Source: Deltaproteobacteria bacterium
Lineage (GTDB): Bacteria > Myxococcota_A > UBA9160 > UBA4427
Assembly: GCA_002709835.1 (NCBI GenBank)
Contig: PAQX01000107.1
Location: forward strand, 1-33,780
DNA length: 33,780 nucleotides
Reading direction: 5' to 3'
Shown: positions 8,340 to 16,840 of the stretch, in pieces
Position numbering within the stretch: the stretch's first letter is position 1
Layout of the letters: every line of letters begins with the position of its first letter
Made by a program: the position numbers and the translations under genes
Notes under the pieces: generated by a model
The model's input: the letters and a program-made list of their open reading frames with translations, nothing else
Databases searched by the model: none
Told to the model about the DNA's origin: nothing

Positions 8340-9386
8340 CTACTTATTGCCCACTCGCCACGCGGTCACCCCTCCCTGCGCGTCGAGTGCGGCAAGCGCT
8401 CTGCCATCCGGCCGCCAGCACAAGGAGCTGACGATATCGTCCAGGATCGCTCCTCCGATTCCTTTGCCTTGCCCGTCGCGCTGGATCGACCAGATCGCCA
8501 CGGTGTCGTCGCGAGCGCCGGTCGCGAGGCATCGCCCACGGCAGGCCCAGGCGAGGGTCGTGATGAGTTGGTCGTGGAGCTCGAGGTAGCCGGGGCTGGT
8601 GCCTTCCGGGCCATCGCCGGAAAAATTCCAGACGATCGCCGTGTCTCCGCCACCAGTGGCGAGGTATTCGCCGGTAGGGTCGAAGGCCAACGCCGACGGC
8701 TTCGCGGGGTAGCCTCCCATCCTGGAGTCCTGTCCCGTCGAACGACGCCAGAAATGCACCGAGTTGTCCTGGCTCCCGCACACCACGTACTCCCCGTCAG
8801 GACTGAGTGCCATCGACACCAGAGAGCCTTGCCAGGTGAACTCCTGTCGGAGCTCTCCCGCGGCGGCGCCGAAGAACGCGACGCGCCCATAGCATGCGGC
8901 TGCAAGCTCCCCCGCGCCTGACCATGCGAGTGCGCTGATCGTGCTGGGTTGATCGTCCGAGCGCCAGACCTCGCGGCCGTCCGAGCCGAAAACGGAGACG
9001 CGTTTCGAGCATGAGGCGGCGAGCCATTTGCCATCCGGTGACCACGCCACGTTGTCGATCCAGCCTTCCCCTACGTCGAGGGCGCAGAGTTCCTCGCCGT
9101 CGTCTACGCGTCGCACGACAACGCGCCCGTCCTGGCCAGCGGTGGCAACCTCGGAGTGGCCGGGGCGCAGGTCGAGACTGAGGATACCGCCTTCGTGGCT
9201 CTGCGGCTTCGCCCAGGCTTCCTTGCCGTTCCTCGCGTCGAAGGCGCAAAGCCCGCCCGCGGCGTCGGCGACCACCAGTGCCTCCCCGCCGCCGGTCCAG
9301 CCGCCCGCGATGGCGTAATCGTCGACACCTGCGAACCACCCGTGCCGGAGGACGCCAATCGGTTCGCCTACCTTCAGATCAGACAT
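8340..9386 (-). CDS. WD40 repeat protein, partner of COG0523 GTPase
   Basis: A 348-residue cytoplasmic protein (no signal peptide) built of repeated blades with the WD40 pattern: repeats of the type LAxGGxDxxxxxW, for example around YLATGGGDTAIVWNF and CLATGARDDTVAIWS, and SPDGKWLA, SPDGEYVV and DPTGEYLA turns. About seven blades fit the length, giving one propeller. WD40 propellers are scaffolds, not enzymes. The start overlaps the end of the COG0523 gene by 13 bp, showing translational coupling. WD40 genes next to COG0523 genes in zinc-regulated clusters are known from comparative studies of that family, so a structural or adaptor role in metal delivery is inferred. It is the last gene of the nine-gene operon. 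Confidence 0.88.
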   Translation of the reverse strand: MSDLKVGEPIGVLRHGWFAGVDDYAIAGGWTGGGEALVVADAAGGLCAFDARNGKEAWAKPQSHEGGILSLDLRPGHSEVATAGQDGRVVVRRVDDGEELCALDVGEGWIDNVAWSPDGKWLAASCSKRVSVFGSDGREVWRSDDQPSTISALAWSGAGELAAACYGRVAFFGAAAGELRQEFTWQGSLVSMALSPDGEYVVCGSQDNSVHFWRRSTGQDSRMGGYPAKPSALAFDPTGEYLATGGGDTAIVWNFSGDGPEGTSPGYLELHDQLITTLAWACRGRCLATGARDDTVAIWSIQRDGQGKGIGGAILDDIVSSLCWRPDGRALAALDAQGGVTAWRVGNK

Positions 9387-10720
9387 GCCTCAAACCCTTC
9401 CCGCATTCCCTGCTCGTCGAGGTTGCGGCCGATGAATACGAGCTGGTTCGTGCGCGGCTCGGCTCCCCAGGGACGATCCGGCTGGCTGTCGAAGATCATG
9501 TGAACGCCCTGGAAGACGAATCGGTCGGACTCGCCTGCGAGGCTGATAAAACCCTTCATCCGGAAAATATCTACGCCCTTTTCGCGAAGCAGCTCGCCAA
9601 GCCATGCGTTGAGCTTCTCCGGGTCAACGTCTCCGTCGCGCTCGATCGAGATCGAGCCGACCTCGTCATCGTGCTCGTGCTGTGCCACCCAGGTGCGCTC
9701 GGCCTCGGGCTCCACCACAGCGCCGTTGTCGTCAATAAGCTGCAGTTCGAACTCCTCGGCGGTGTGCTGCGTGTAAAGTCCAACGCGATCAGCCGCCTCG
9801 ACCTCGAGGGTGAACGACTTTCGACCTGAGGAATCGAGCTCTAGGTTGACGTGCTGAGCGAAGGGAATCGCGTCTCCCGGGGCGAGAGGAACTGCGGGCT
9901 CTGCGTACCGGCGCACGCACCATTCCGCACCGTCGCGAAGTGCCGCGTCGTCGACCCCCTGGTTGGAAGCGACGACCAGCGACATTGCGGGGTCTGGTCC
10001 CTCGGCCAGACTTAGCCCGTAGCGTCCGGGCTCGAGCGCGTAGACGCCCGTCCACTCAAACGGGTATTCGGGCTCGAGGAATGTGGGACGGCGTTCGAGG
10101 GCCTGATCGAGGTCGAAGGCGCTCAGGTTGAGCACGGTCTCGACCGGAACATCCCCCATCTCGCACCGGACAACCCGTGCCATCCGATTCATCTCGCGAA
10201 GCCGGGCCTCGAGTAGGTCGATCTTCTGGGGCTCGACGAGATCGGTCTTGTTGAGTACGAGGACGTCGGCAAAGGCGACCTGCTCCGTACTCTCGTCGCT
10301 TCGACCGAGTTGCTGGTCGATATGAGCCGCGTCCACCAGGGTCACGATCCCGTCCAGCGAGAACTCCTCGCCAATCTCTTCGTCCATGAAAAAGGTCTGT
10401 GCGACGGGCCCCGGATCAGCGAGTCCCGTGGTCTCAACCAAGACATAGTCGAATTTGTCGCGTCGCTTCATGAGATTACCGAGGACGCGGATCAAGTCCC
10501 CGCGCACTGTGCAACAGATGCAGCCGTTCGACATCTCGAAGATCTCTTCGTCCGCGTCGATTACGAGCGCCTGGTCGATTCCAACCTCCCCGAACTCGTT
10601 CTCGATCACGGCGATTCGCTTGCCGTGCTCCTCGCTCAGGATGCGGTTGAGAAGCGTGGTCTTGCCGGAGCCGAGAAACCCGGTGAGTATGGTGACCGGG
10701 ACCGGTTGCGTCGATTCCAT
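9374..10720 (-). CDS. COG0523/CobW-family metallochaperone GTPase
   Basis: A 448-residue G3E-family GTPase. It has Walker A GFLGSGKT (14-21), ENEFGEVGID (40-49), the metal-binding CxCC motif (C67-I-C69-C70), NKTDL for guanine recognition, and a C-terminal CobW domain with RMKGFISL and QGVHMIFD. Family members use GTP hydrolysis to load or deliver zinc, cobalt or nickel. Between the GTPase and CobW_C domains lies an extra segment of roughly 150 residues (about 215-365) with several histidines, including QHVN, QHTAEEF and QHEHDDE, which marks a distinct subfamily. GGAGA inside the end of the preceding gene serves as ribosome binding site; the two genes abut. The context (P-type ATPase, ECF importer, Fur-family regulator) supports a role in scarce-metal allocation, most likely zinc. 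Confidence 0.93.
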   Translation of the reverse strand: MESTQPVPVTILTGFLGSGKTTLLNRILSEEHGKRIAVIENEFGEVGIDQALVIDADEEIFEMSNGCICCTVRGDLIRVLGNLMKRRDKFDYVLVETTGLADPGPVAQTFFMDEEIGEEFSLDGIVTLVDAAHIDQQLGRSDESTEQVAFADVLVLNKTDLVEPQKIDLLEARLREMNRMARVVRCEMGDVPVETVLNLSAFDLDQALERRPTFLEPEYPFEWTGVYALEPGRYGLSLAEGPDPAMSLVVASNQGVDDAALRDGAEWCVRRYAEPAVPLAPGDAIPFAQHVNLELDSSGRKSFTLEVEAADRVGLYTQHTAEEFELQLIDDNGAVVEPEAERTWVAQHEHDDEVGSISIERDGDVDPEKLNAWLGELLREKGVDIFRMKGFISLAGESDRFVFQGVHMIFDSQPDRPWGAEPRTNQLVFIGRNLDEQGMREGFEACLI

Positions 10721-11032
10721 CTAGTTCTCCTTGCTGGTGAAGGCGTCGAAGGCGCCCAGCCGGATGGGGAATCCCCATCCAGCGCAGACCGCGGCGAGAT
10801 CCTCCGCCTCGATCCCGTTCGTCGCCTTGTGGATTTTGTGTTGCAGCTGGGGCGCGTTCGGGCGAAGCAGCCCGAATACGGTTTCGATCGGCGCGCAGTC
10901 CTCTTCGAGGCAGGTCAACTCGGTGACGGTGACCGTGACGTCGTCTTCGAGTTCGAGTGCTTCTCGAATCACCCGCTTGATTTGCCGGATGCGGTCGAGG
11001 CTCGGCTTTTTAGACTTCTTTCCGATTAGCAT
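10721..11032 (-). CDS. Small conserved-looking protein of metal operon
   Basis: A 103-residue soluble protein that I do not recognise as a named family. It has a basic N-terminus (MLIGKKSKK), a helical stretch to residue 30, a beta-like TVTVTELT run, then C41-LEED-C46 and a helical C-terminus. Two cysteines five residues apart in an acidic setting, plus H65 and H68, could bind a metal. It sits exactly between the P-type ATPase and the COG0523 gene, with its stop codon touching the next start, so it is very probably co-expressed and functionally tied to the GTPase. AGGAG lies about eleven bases upstream of the ATG. Confidence 0.8.
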   Translation of the reverse strand: MLIGKKSKKPSLDRIRQIKRVIREALELEDDVTVTVTELTCLEEDCAPIETVFGLLRPNAPQLQHKIHKATNGIEAEDLAAVCAGWGFPIRLGAFDAFTSKEN

Positions 11033-11082
11033 CGGCTTTCGAACTCCTGTGGGCGGATGACCGGGTAACGTCCCGCAGGCTG

Positions 11083-13077
11083 TTACGCGGCCGCCTTTGT
11101 TTCGTCGGTTGCGCTCTCGCGGGCCAGCGGACCCACGTAGGGACCGCGTTCTTCCTGCGGCTGCGAGAAGCGGAGGATCCTCGAACTATTGAGAATCACG
11201 AAGAGAGATCCGGCATTGTGCATAAGAGCGCCGACGAGGGGATCGATCACGCCGGTCGAGGCAAGGGCCATCATGAGGACCGAGAAGGCCGTGCCGAGGA
11301 CGGCGTTCAGGATCACCATCCATCGCGTGAATTCGGCCAAGCGGAGCATGATGGGGATGCGACCTAGGTCCGGCGTCGTGAGGGCAACATCCGCTCCCCC
11401 GAGCGCGACCTCGCTGATGCGGATCCCGACCGCAACGCCGACGTCGGCGCCGGAGAGCGCGAGCGCGTCGTTCACGCCATCGCCGACCATCATGATTTTG
11501 TGCCCGCCTTGCTGCTCGGCACGCACGATGTCGAGCTTCTGCTCGGGCAGCACCTCGGCGACGAAGTCGTCGAAGCCCAGCTCCTCCGCGACGTTTCGTG
11601 CGACATCCTCTCGGTCGCCCGTCAAAAGAAGGGTTCGGCGAATTCCGAGTCGGCGTGTCATCTCTATGGCATCTCTCGCTTCTTCGCGCGGCCGATCGAC
11701 GAGCGAGAGGTAGCCGAGGATCTGGTCGTCCTTCGCGACCCAGGCACCGGGGCCTGTGATCGCGGCATGGCCGTCGAAGTCGAGGCCCTCAGCTTCGAGC
11801 CAACCCTGGCGACCCAGTCTGTAGACGCCGTCCTCCGTACGGGCTTCGACACCCTCTCCCGGGAGCTCTCTTGCATTCTCAATCCGGGCGTATTCGATTC
11901 CCATTTCAGCGGCAGCGGCCACTGCGGCACGAGAGACCGGGTGAAGCGAGGAGTAGCCACAAATCGCGGCGCCGCGCACGACCGACTTCTTGCAGACTCC
12001 CTCCGCGGTGGTCGTTATCTCGTTCAGCGTCAGCGCGCCCGTCGTGACCGTTCCCGTCTTGTCGAGAATCAGGGTGTCGATGTCGGCGACTGTCTCAAGG
12101 AAGCCTGGGCTCTTTATCAGGATCGAGAGACGTGTCGATGCGGTCATCGCCGCGACCATCGCTGCGGGACCCGCGAGTACGAGAGCGCAGGGGCAGGACA
12201 CGATCAGCACGGCGATGGCACGGTCGAGGTCGCCGGTCGTGAAGAGGGTGACCCCGGCCACGGCCAGGACGATCGGCAGATAGACCGCTGCATAGCGTTC
12301 GAGGAGCCGAAGTACGGGGGTCTTCGAAGCCTCGACTTCGCGCAGGAGCGCGAGAACGCGTCCTAGCACGGATTGCCCGCCGACCCCGGTTGCCGTGACA
12401 CGCAGAAGGCCGTTGAGGTTCACCGTGCCGGAATAGACAGGCTTGCCAGGTTCGACGTCTTCGTAAAGTGACTCGCCGGTAATCGGCGCTTGGTCGACGG
12501 ACGACCGCCCTGAGACGACGGTGCCGTCCACGGGCACGATCTCACCCGGGCGGATGAGAACCTGATCCCCAACCTCGATCGCTTCAGGGCTGACCTCCTC
12601 CTCATGGCCGTCAGCGAGCTTCGTGGCTGTCTTCGCCGAGAGATTCCGGATGCCCTCGATCGCCGCGCGCGCGCCGCGGGAACTCCGTTCTTCGAACAGG
12701 TGTCCGATCTCGAGGAAGAGCGGGACGAGCGTCGCCGTCACGAAGTCCCCTGTTGCCATGGCTGCGAAGATGGCCAACACGACCAGCTGCTCCGTCAGAT
12801 CCTTGGGTGGGCGGGCGAGGAACCCATCGATGCCCTTTCGCAGAATCGGGATCGAGACGAGGAGCGCGGCGAGGGCCTGCATCGGGCTGGCGATCGCGTC
12901 CTGATCCGGGACGAGGCTTCGATGGAGGGCGCCGAGTCCGAGCAGCCCGACACCCGCGAGCAGTGGGCCGAGCCGAAGCGCGATGGACCGCTGCTCTTCG
13001 ATCGTCAGCGGGTCCTCGTAGTCCATCGGGGAGAGGCTGGGATTCATCATGGCGGTCGCTTCCCTCCGGCTCGTCAT
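11083..13077 (-). CDS. P1B-type heavy-metal-transporting ATPase (HmtA-like)
   Basis: A 664-residue P-type ATPase with TGES (200-203), the transmembrane metal site SCPCALV (C295, C297), the phosphorylation motif DKTGT (D339), the P1B-specific HP dipeptide (SLHPVSRA) and GDGVNDALA. It lacks the N-terminal CxxC metal-binding domain usual in copper or zinc exporters, beginning instead with a short acidic tail. The ATG overlaps the stop of the upstream SPFH gene as ATGA. In Pseudomonas aeruginosa the importer HmtA, described as moving zinc and copper inward and under Zur, also neighbours Hfl-like genes; the same gene partnership here suggests import rather than efflux, but direction and metal are inferred. 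Copper export is the main alternative. Confidence 0.93.
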   Translation of the reverse strand: MTSRREATAMMNPSLSPMDYEDPLTIEEQRSIALRLGPLLAGVGLLGLGALHRSLVPDQDAIASPMQALAALLVSIPILRKGIDGFLARPPKDLTEQLVVLAIFAAMATGDFVTATLVPLFLEIGHLFEERSSRGARAAIEGIRNLSAKTATKLADGHEEEVSPEAIEVGDQVLIRPGEIVPVDGTVVSGRSSVDQAPITGESLYEDVEPGKPVYSGTVNLNGLLRVTATGVGGQSVLGRVLALLREVEASKTPVLRLLERYAAVYLPIVLAVAGVTLFTTGDLDRAIAVLIVSCPCALVLAGPAAMVAAMTASTRLSILIKSPGFLETVADIDTLILDKTGTVTTGALTLNEITTTAEGVCKKSVVRGAAICGYSSLHPVSRAAVAAAAEMGIEYARIENARELPGEGVEARTEDGVYRLGRQGWLEAEGLDFDGHAAITGPGAWVAKDDQILGYLSLVDRPREEARDAIEMTRRLGIRRTLLLTGDREDVARNVAEELGFDDFVAEVLPEQKLDIVRAEQQGGHKIMMVGDGVNDALALSGADVGVAVGIRISEVALGGADVALTTPDLGRIPIMLRLAEFTRWMVILNAVLGTAFSVLMMALASTGVIDPLVGALMHNAGSLFVILNSSRILRFSQPQEERGPYVGPLARESATDETKAAA

Positions 13078-14108
13078 CGCGTCGAGACCGTGATCCTGAA
13101 GTCGTGATACTCGTCTCCCACCGGCGGTTGAACGAGCTTGCGCTGCCCGGCCCCTGCGAAGGCGGTCTCCACCCCTTCTATGAATAGACGCTCGGCGACG
13201 ACGCGCGGGCTTCTTTTGAACTCGGTCAGGATCGCGTCGAAGGCTTCAGAGCTGCCGCGCGCTTCCGCGATCACATTCGCCGCATAGATCCTCGCTTCGG
13301 AGAGCATCAAATCGCGCTCGGCCTCGGCTTTGGGGATCTCGGTCTCCCGATAGCGTTCCGCCTCGATGTAGATTTGCCGGCTCTCGATGAATGCGGTGTT
13401 CACTTCCACGAAGGCCGGATTCACCGACTTGGGAGGCGCGAACTCTGCGATCTCGACCGAGATGATCTCGAGTCCGGACGCGACTTCGTCGAGTCGTTCT
13501 TGGGATTCGGCTCTGACGGTGCTCCCGAGCACCTTGCGGCCTTCGGAGAGAACCGAGTCAATAGACTCGTGGCCGGTCGCGCGCACGGTCTCCGCCTGCA
13601 CGACGTCGCGGAGGAGCGCATGCGGATCGTGTTGTAGCAACGCGTATGCGATCGGATCGGCTACGCGGTAGCGCGCGAGCAGGGAGAGCTGGACGATGTT
13701 TCGGTCGCCCGTGAGGCAGTAGCCCTCCTTCTCGGGGGCAATCGATACGGACGGCCGCTCCCATTCTTCTCCGTATTGGGACGCGCGCCAGAGATCGGCG
13801 ATCTCGACCTCGTGCACCCTGCCGGTTGGGACGCGCAGCACCTCATCGATCGGGCGCGGCAAGGCCCACAGCAGACCTGCGGATTGGATCCGCTCGGCAG
13901 GTGTATCGCCTACGATTCGCCCGAAACGAAGAGTGATTGCGACTTCGTCCGTTCGAACGGCAGTGACGCCGGAGAAGAGGTAAAGCACGAAGAGCAGCGC
14001 GAGAGGCCAATGGGCGCGGCGGATCAGTGCGGCGACGAGTTCCACCGCCGGCTGCGCGATGCGCCAGGCCTCGCTTGATCGGCTTCGGTTCTTGGGCTCG
14101 GACATCAT
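13074..14108 (-). CDS. SPFH/band-7 protein, HflK-like
   Basis: A 344-residue protein with one transmembrane segment (about 33-52, WPLALLFVLYLFSGVTAV) followed by an SPFH domain starting TDEVAITLRFGR and an alanine/glutamate-rich coiled-coil tail (about 235-300, with AEAERDLMLSEARIYAANVI). HflK and HflC homologues form large membrane rings that wall off partner membrane proteins. The start overlaps the end of the previous SPFH gene by four bases (ATGA), with a second ATG one codon on. It also overlaps the P-type ATPase by four bases, an arrangement that implies stoichiometric synthesis. It is not the housekeeping hflK, since no hflX or ftsH-linked genes adjoin and three SPFH genes are present. 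Confidence 0.88.
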   Translation of the reverse strand: MMSEPKNRSRSSEAWRIAQPAVELVAALIRRAHWPLALLFVLYLFSGVTAVRTDEVAITLRFGRIVGDTPAERIQSAGLLWALPRPIDEVLRVPTGRVHEVEIADLWRASQYGEEWERPSVSIAPEKEGYCLTGDRNIVQLSLLARYRVADPIAYALLQHDPHALLRDVVQAETVRATGHESIDSVLSEGRKVLGSTVRAESQERLDEVASGLEIISVEIAEFAPPKSVNPAFVEVNTAFIESRQIYIEAERYRETEIPKAEAERDLMLSEARIYAANVIAEARGSSEAFDAILTEFKRSPRVVAERLFIEGVETAFAGAGQRKLVQPPVGDEYHDFRITVSTR

Positions 14109-15016
14109 CGCTTGTCCGGGACACCCAGGTCCATCGCCTCAGGGCCGTTGAGCACGCTGAAGGGGGCCTTGTCGGTGCGCATGATCAGCGTCGAACGTTC
14201 CCCCATGATCTTCTCGAGGCTCTCGAGCTGGCGCAGCATCTCGAAGAGCTCGGGGGCGGATTTGTGGGCGGCGGAATAGATCTCCGCCGCCTCGGCTTCG
14301 GCCTCGCCTCTCAGCTTCGCTGCTTCTTGACGCGCCGCGGCGAGCACCTCGGCGACTTCGAGGTCAGTTTTGCTCCGCAGCGCTGCGGCGTCTCGCTTGC
14401 CGATCGCGCGGAACCCCGCGGCGACCTTCCTGCGCTCAGCGCGCATCTGGTCAAACACGGACGGGATGTTTCCTTCTGGCAGCGATAGGCGCTTGAAACC
14501 CACTTGGTCGACATCGATGCCGTACTTCGACCGGGCGGAATTCTGGACCGCCTCGAGAATCTCGGTTTCGATCTCCTCGGCGCGAAGCTCCTCCGGGCGC
14601 GTCGAGACGAGCGCCGAGAGGTCGTAGCGTCCGAGCACTCCGATCTTGGCGTTGGTCACGACGCCATCGAGCTTCTTTTCAGCTTCGTCGAGGCTACCCA
14701 CTGCCTTGTAGAAGAGCTCAGGGTCCGCGACCTGCCAGGAGGCATAGGAGAGGAGGATCGCATTTTTCTTGTCACGTGTGAGCATCTCCGAGTGCCGGGT
14801 GTTGAAGACCCGCTTTCTTCGGTCGATCGGCACGGCACGATCGATTGGCCACGGGAACTTCCAGTGCAATCCGGGCTCGTCTTCTATTCGTACGAGTTCG
14901 CCGAAGCGGGTCACCAGGACGGTGTGGCGCTCGCGGACGCTGAACGCCATCGACGACAAGAGAATGACGACGACTGCGACGATGCCGACCGTCATGCGAA
15001 AGGCTTCGCGGTTCAT
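14105..15016 (-). CDS. SPFH/band-7 protein, HflC-like
   Basis: A 303-residue HflC-type protein: short cytoplasmic N-terminus, one transmembrane helix (about 9-26), then the SPFH domain beginning ERHTVLVTRFGELVRI with GLHWKFPWPID and RRKRVFNTR, all typical of HflC. The C-terminal third is an alanine/glutamate-rich coiled coil (EVAEVLAAARQEAAKLRGEA), where SPFH proteins assemble. It lies between two HflK-like genes and is overlapped by the next start. The 17-bp gap to the upstream gene and the same order of functions as in Pseudomonas metal clusters suggest a ring or cage around the neighbouring P-type ATPase. Confidence 0.9.
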   Translation of the reverse strand: MNREAFRMTVGIVAVVVILLSSMAFSVRERHTVLVTRFGELVRIEDEPGLHWKFPWPIDRAVPIDRRKRVFNTRHSEMLTRDKKNAILLSYASWQVADPELFYKAVGSLDEAEKKLDGVVTNAKIGVLGRYDLSALVSTRPEELRAEEIETEILEAVQNSARSKYGIDVDQVGFKRLSLPEGNIPSVFDQMRAERRKVAAGFRAIGKRDAAALRSKTDLEVAEVLAAARQEAAKLRGEAEAEAAEIYSAAHKSAPELFEMLRQLESLEKIMGERSTLIMRTDKAPFSVLNGPEAMDLGVPDKR

Positions 15017-15033
15017 TTGGTTAATCCCTGTGC

Positions 15034-16812
15034 CTAATCGAGGAGCCAGATAGCGGCTCCGTCTTCTTCGATCGTGTGGTCGAGGACGTTGATCCTTCGC
15101 CCCTCCAGCTGCGATTCCATCTTGTCGAGAAAACGGATGAGACGGAACAATTCCGGCGATGCGAGGTAGCTCGCTTCGAGCGATCGGAAGGCGGTCGCCT
15201 CGCCGCGCGCTGTGGCCAGTCGCGTAACCCTATGGGTTCTCGCTTCGTTGCCGATCCGGGTCACCTCACCGTCGGCTTTGGGTCGCGCAGTCGCTCGGTA
15301 GGCCTCGGCCTTGAGGACCTGCGTCGTCTGGTCGACCCGTGCGGCTACGACGGCCTGGTAGGCAGAGGCGACTCTTACCGGAGGGTGTAAGCCGTAGAGG
15401 GCGAGGTCGACGATCTCGAAGCCGAGCTCGTGATCGTCTGCGGCGCGCTGGATCTCTCGTTCGAGCTCCGTGCCGAGCGCAGCGAGGTTCTCAGACAGGA
15501 CGCCGTCGAGCGAACGCCCGACCGTTCGCTGCATCAGGACGCGATCCGCCTGGATGGCGAGTGTCTCGTCCGGGTTCTGCACTGAGTAGGCGTAGTCGAA
15601 CGGGTTCTTGATTCGGTAGTGCAGGGAAGCATTCACCGTAACGAGGTCGCGGCCGTCGCCCAGCAGGAGCTTGTACTCCTCGTCAGCGTGCTGAACCGTC
15701 CATAGGACACTTGCCCCCGCGCGCTCTCCCGTGAAGCCGATCGGAATCTCTTTCACACGGTGCAGGGGGACGCGCTCGACGCGCGACATCGGCCAGGGCA
15801 GAACAAGGTGGAGACCCGGGTCGAGAGGCTCGGCCGTGAGCTTTCCGAATCGTTCATGGAGCCCGATCTCGGAGGCGTCGATCATGACGAACGTGGTCGA
15901 GAGCCAGCCTGCCACGACCAATCCAATGGCGAGCGGCTCGATCGAGCGCCGGAGGAAGGTCAGGGCCCAGGCGCCGCGCAGATCCATCCCGAACACATCT
16001 GCGAGAACCGCGAAAAAGCTCTCTGAAGGATTGAAGCGGGAGCAAAGCACCTTGAGTGAGAAGAGGTCGGTGCTGACACGGGCACCGGGGTGGGGAGTGC
16101 CTTCGAAGCGATGGAGAGAGCTCGTCCAGAGCCCCCGAAGCACGAGCTCGACTCCAAGGAACGCGACAACGCCCAACAGGACCGTGCTAGTGACCTCCTC
16201 GCCCCACGGCGTTCCGAAGGCGCGCGTGCTCATCGATAGCGCGCCGATAAGTGCCATCCAGACGCCAGCGCGGAACCAGGCCGCGGCACCCTCCGCCTCG
16301 GGGGAGACCTCGCGGGAGACGGTCGCGAAGTACTGCGCGAAGAGGGCCGACAGGATCGTGGTGGCGATGAAGCCCCCGGCGTAGAGCCGTGCTTCCGCGG
16401 CGTCGGAATCCGGGGCGCCCAGTGCTGGCCACGTGCCGAGAAAATCGGGCAGCGCGCTGGACCAGGCTGAGTAGGTGGAAAGGGCGATCGCGAGCAGGCC
16501 GGCCAGATACGGCAATGCCCGGGAGGTTGCTGGGACCGGTGCGATCTCCGAAGCGGGGTCTTCGCGGATCGCCGCGAAGGCCTTCTCGCGCCACAGGAGC
16601 GTATTTCGAAGACTCCACAGAGCTGAGGTTTGTAGCAGGAAGAAGAGCCCGATCGCGACAGGGACGGGAAGGCCGCAGGAGATTCCCACGGTCAGCGCGG
16701 TCCCGCCGAAGAGCAGCGGGCCGATCAGGAGGATCCACTCCGTGACACTTCGCAGGCGAGCCACTTCCTGCTCGAAGGAGTTCTCCACTTCGGACTCGAT
16801 CTCATCAGGCAT
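15034..16812 (-). CDS. Multi-pass membrane protein with C-terminal SPFH (HflK-like) domain
   Basis: A 592-residue protein, about 1.5 times the length of a normal HflK. The first half is a membrane domain with hydrophobic segments near 27-70, 110-130, 155-175, 190-210 and 220-235. The second half opens with another transmembrane helix (about 300-320) and an SPFH domain (SEIGLHERFGKL, LDPGLHLVLPWP, RVPLHRVKEI) ending in a coiled-coil region with AEAYRATARPKADGE. The frame is open for another 133 codons upstream but that part is serine/arginine-rich shadow of the ABC gene; the start at 16812 (MPDEIESEV) leaves a 28-bp gap to the ABC gene. Larger HflK-like proteins of this build are known beside P-type ATPases in other proteobacteria (from memory). 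Confidence 0.85.
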   Translation of the reverse strand: MPDEIESEVENSFEQEVARLRSVTEWILLIGPLLFGGTALTVGISCGLPVPVAIGLFFLLQTSALWSLRNTLLWREKAFAAIREDPASEIAPVPATSRALPYLAGLLAIALSTYSAWSSALPDFLGTWPALGAPDSDAAEARLYAGGFIATTILSALFAQYFATVSREVSPEAEGAAAWFRAGVWMALIGALSMSTRAFGTPWGEEVTSTVLLGVVAFLGVELVLRGLWTSSLHRFEGTPHPGARVSTDLFSLKVLCSRFNPSESFFAVLADVFGMDLRGAWALTFLRRSIEPLAIGLVVAGWLSTTFVMIDASEIGLHERFGKLTAEPLDPGLHLVLPWPMSRVERVPLHRVKEIPIGFTGERAGASVLWTVQHADEEYKLLLGDGRDLVTVNASLHYRIKNPFDYAYSVQNPDETLAIQADRVLMQRTVGRSLDGVLSENLAALGTELEREIQRAADDHELGFEIVDLALYGLHPPVRVASAYQAVVAARVDQTTQVLKAEAYRATARPKADGEVTRIGNEARTHRVTRLATARGEATAFRSLEASYLASPELFRLIRFLDKMESQLEGRRINVLDHTIEEDGAAIWLLD

Positions 16813-16840
16813 GGTCTTCACTCGGTTCGTCTGTCCAGCT

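Noticed and set aside
11083..13077. Reading the P-type ATPase simply as a copper exporter
   Set aside because: CPC is compatible with it, but the missing N-terminal metal-binding domain and the Hfl-like/COG0523/Fur context argue for an HmtA-like importer; kept as an alternative.
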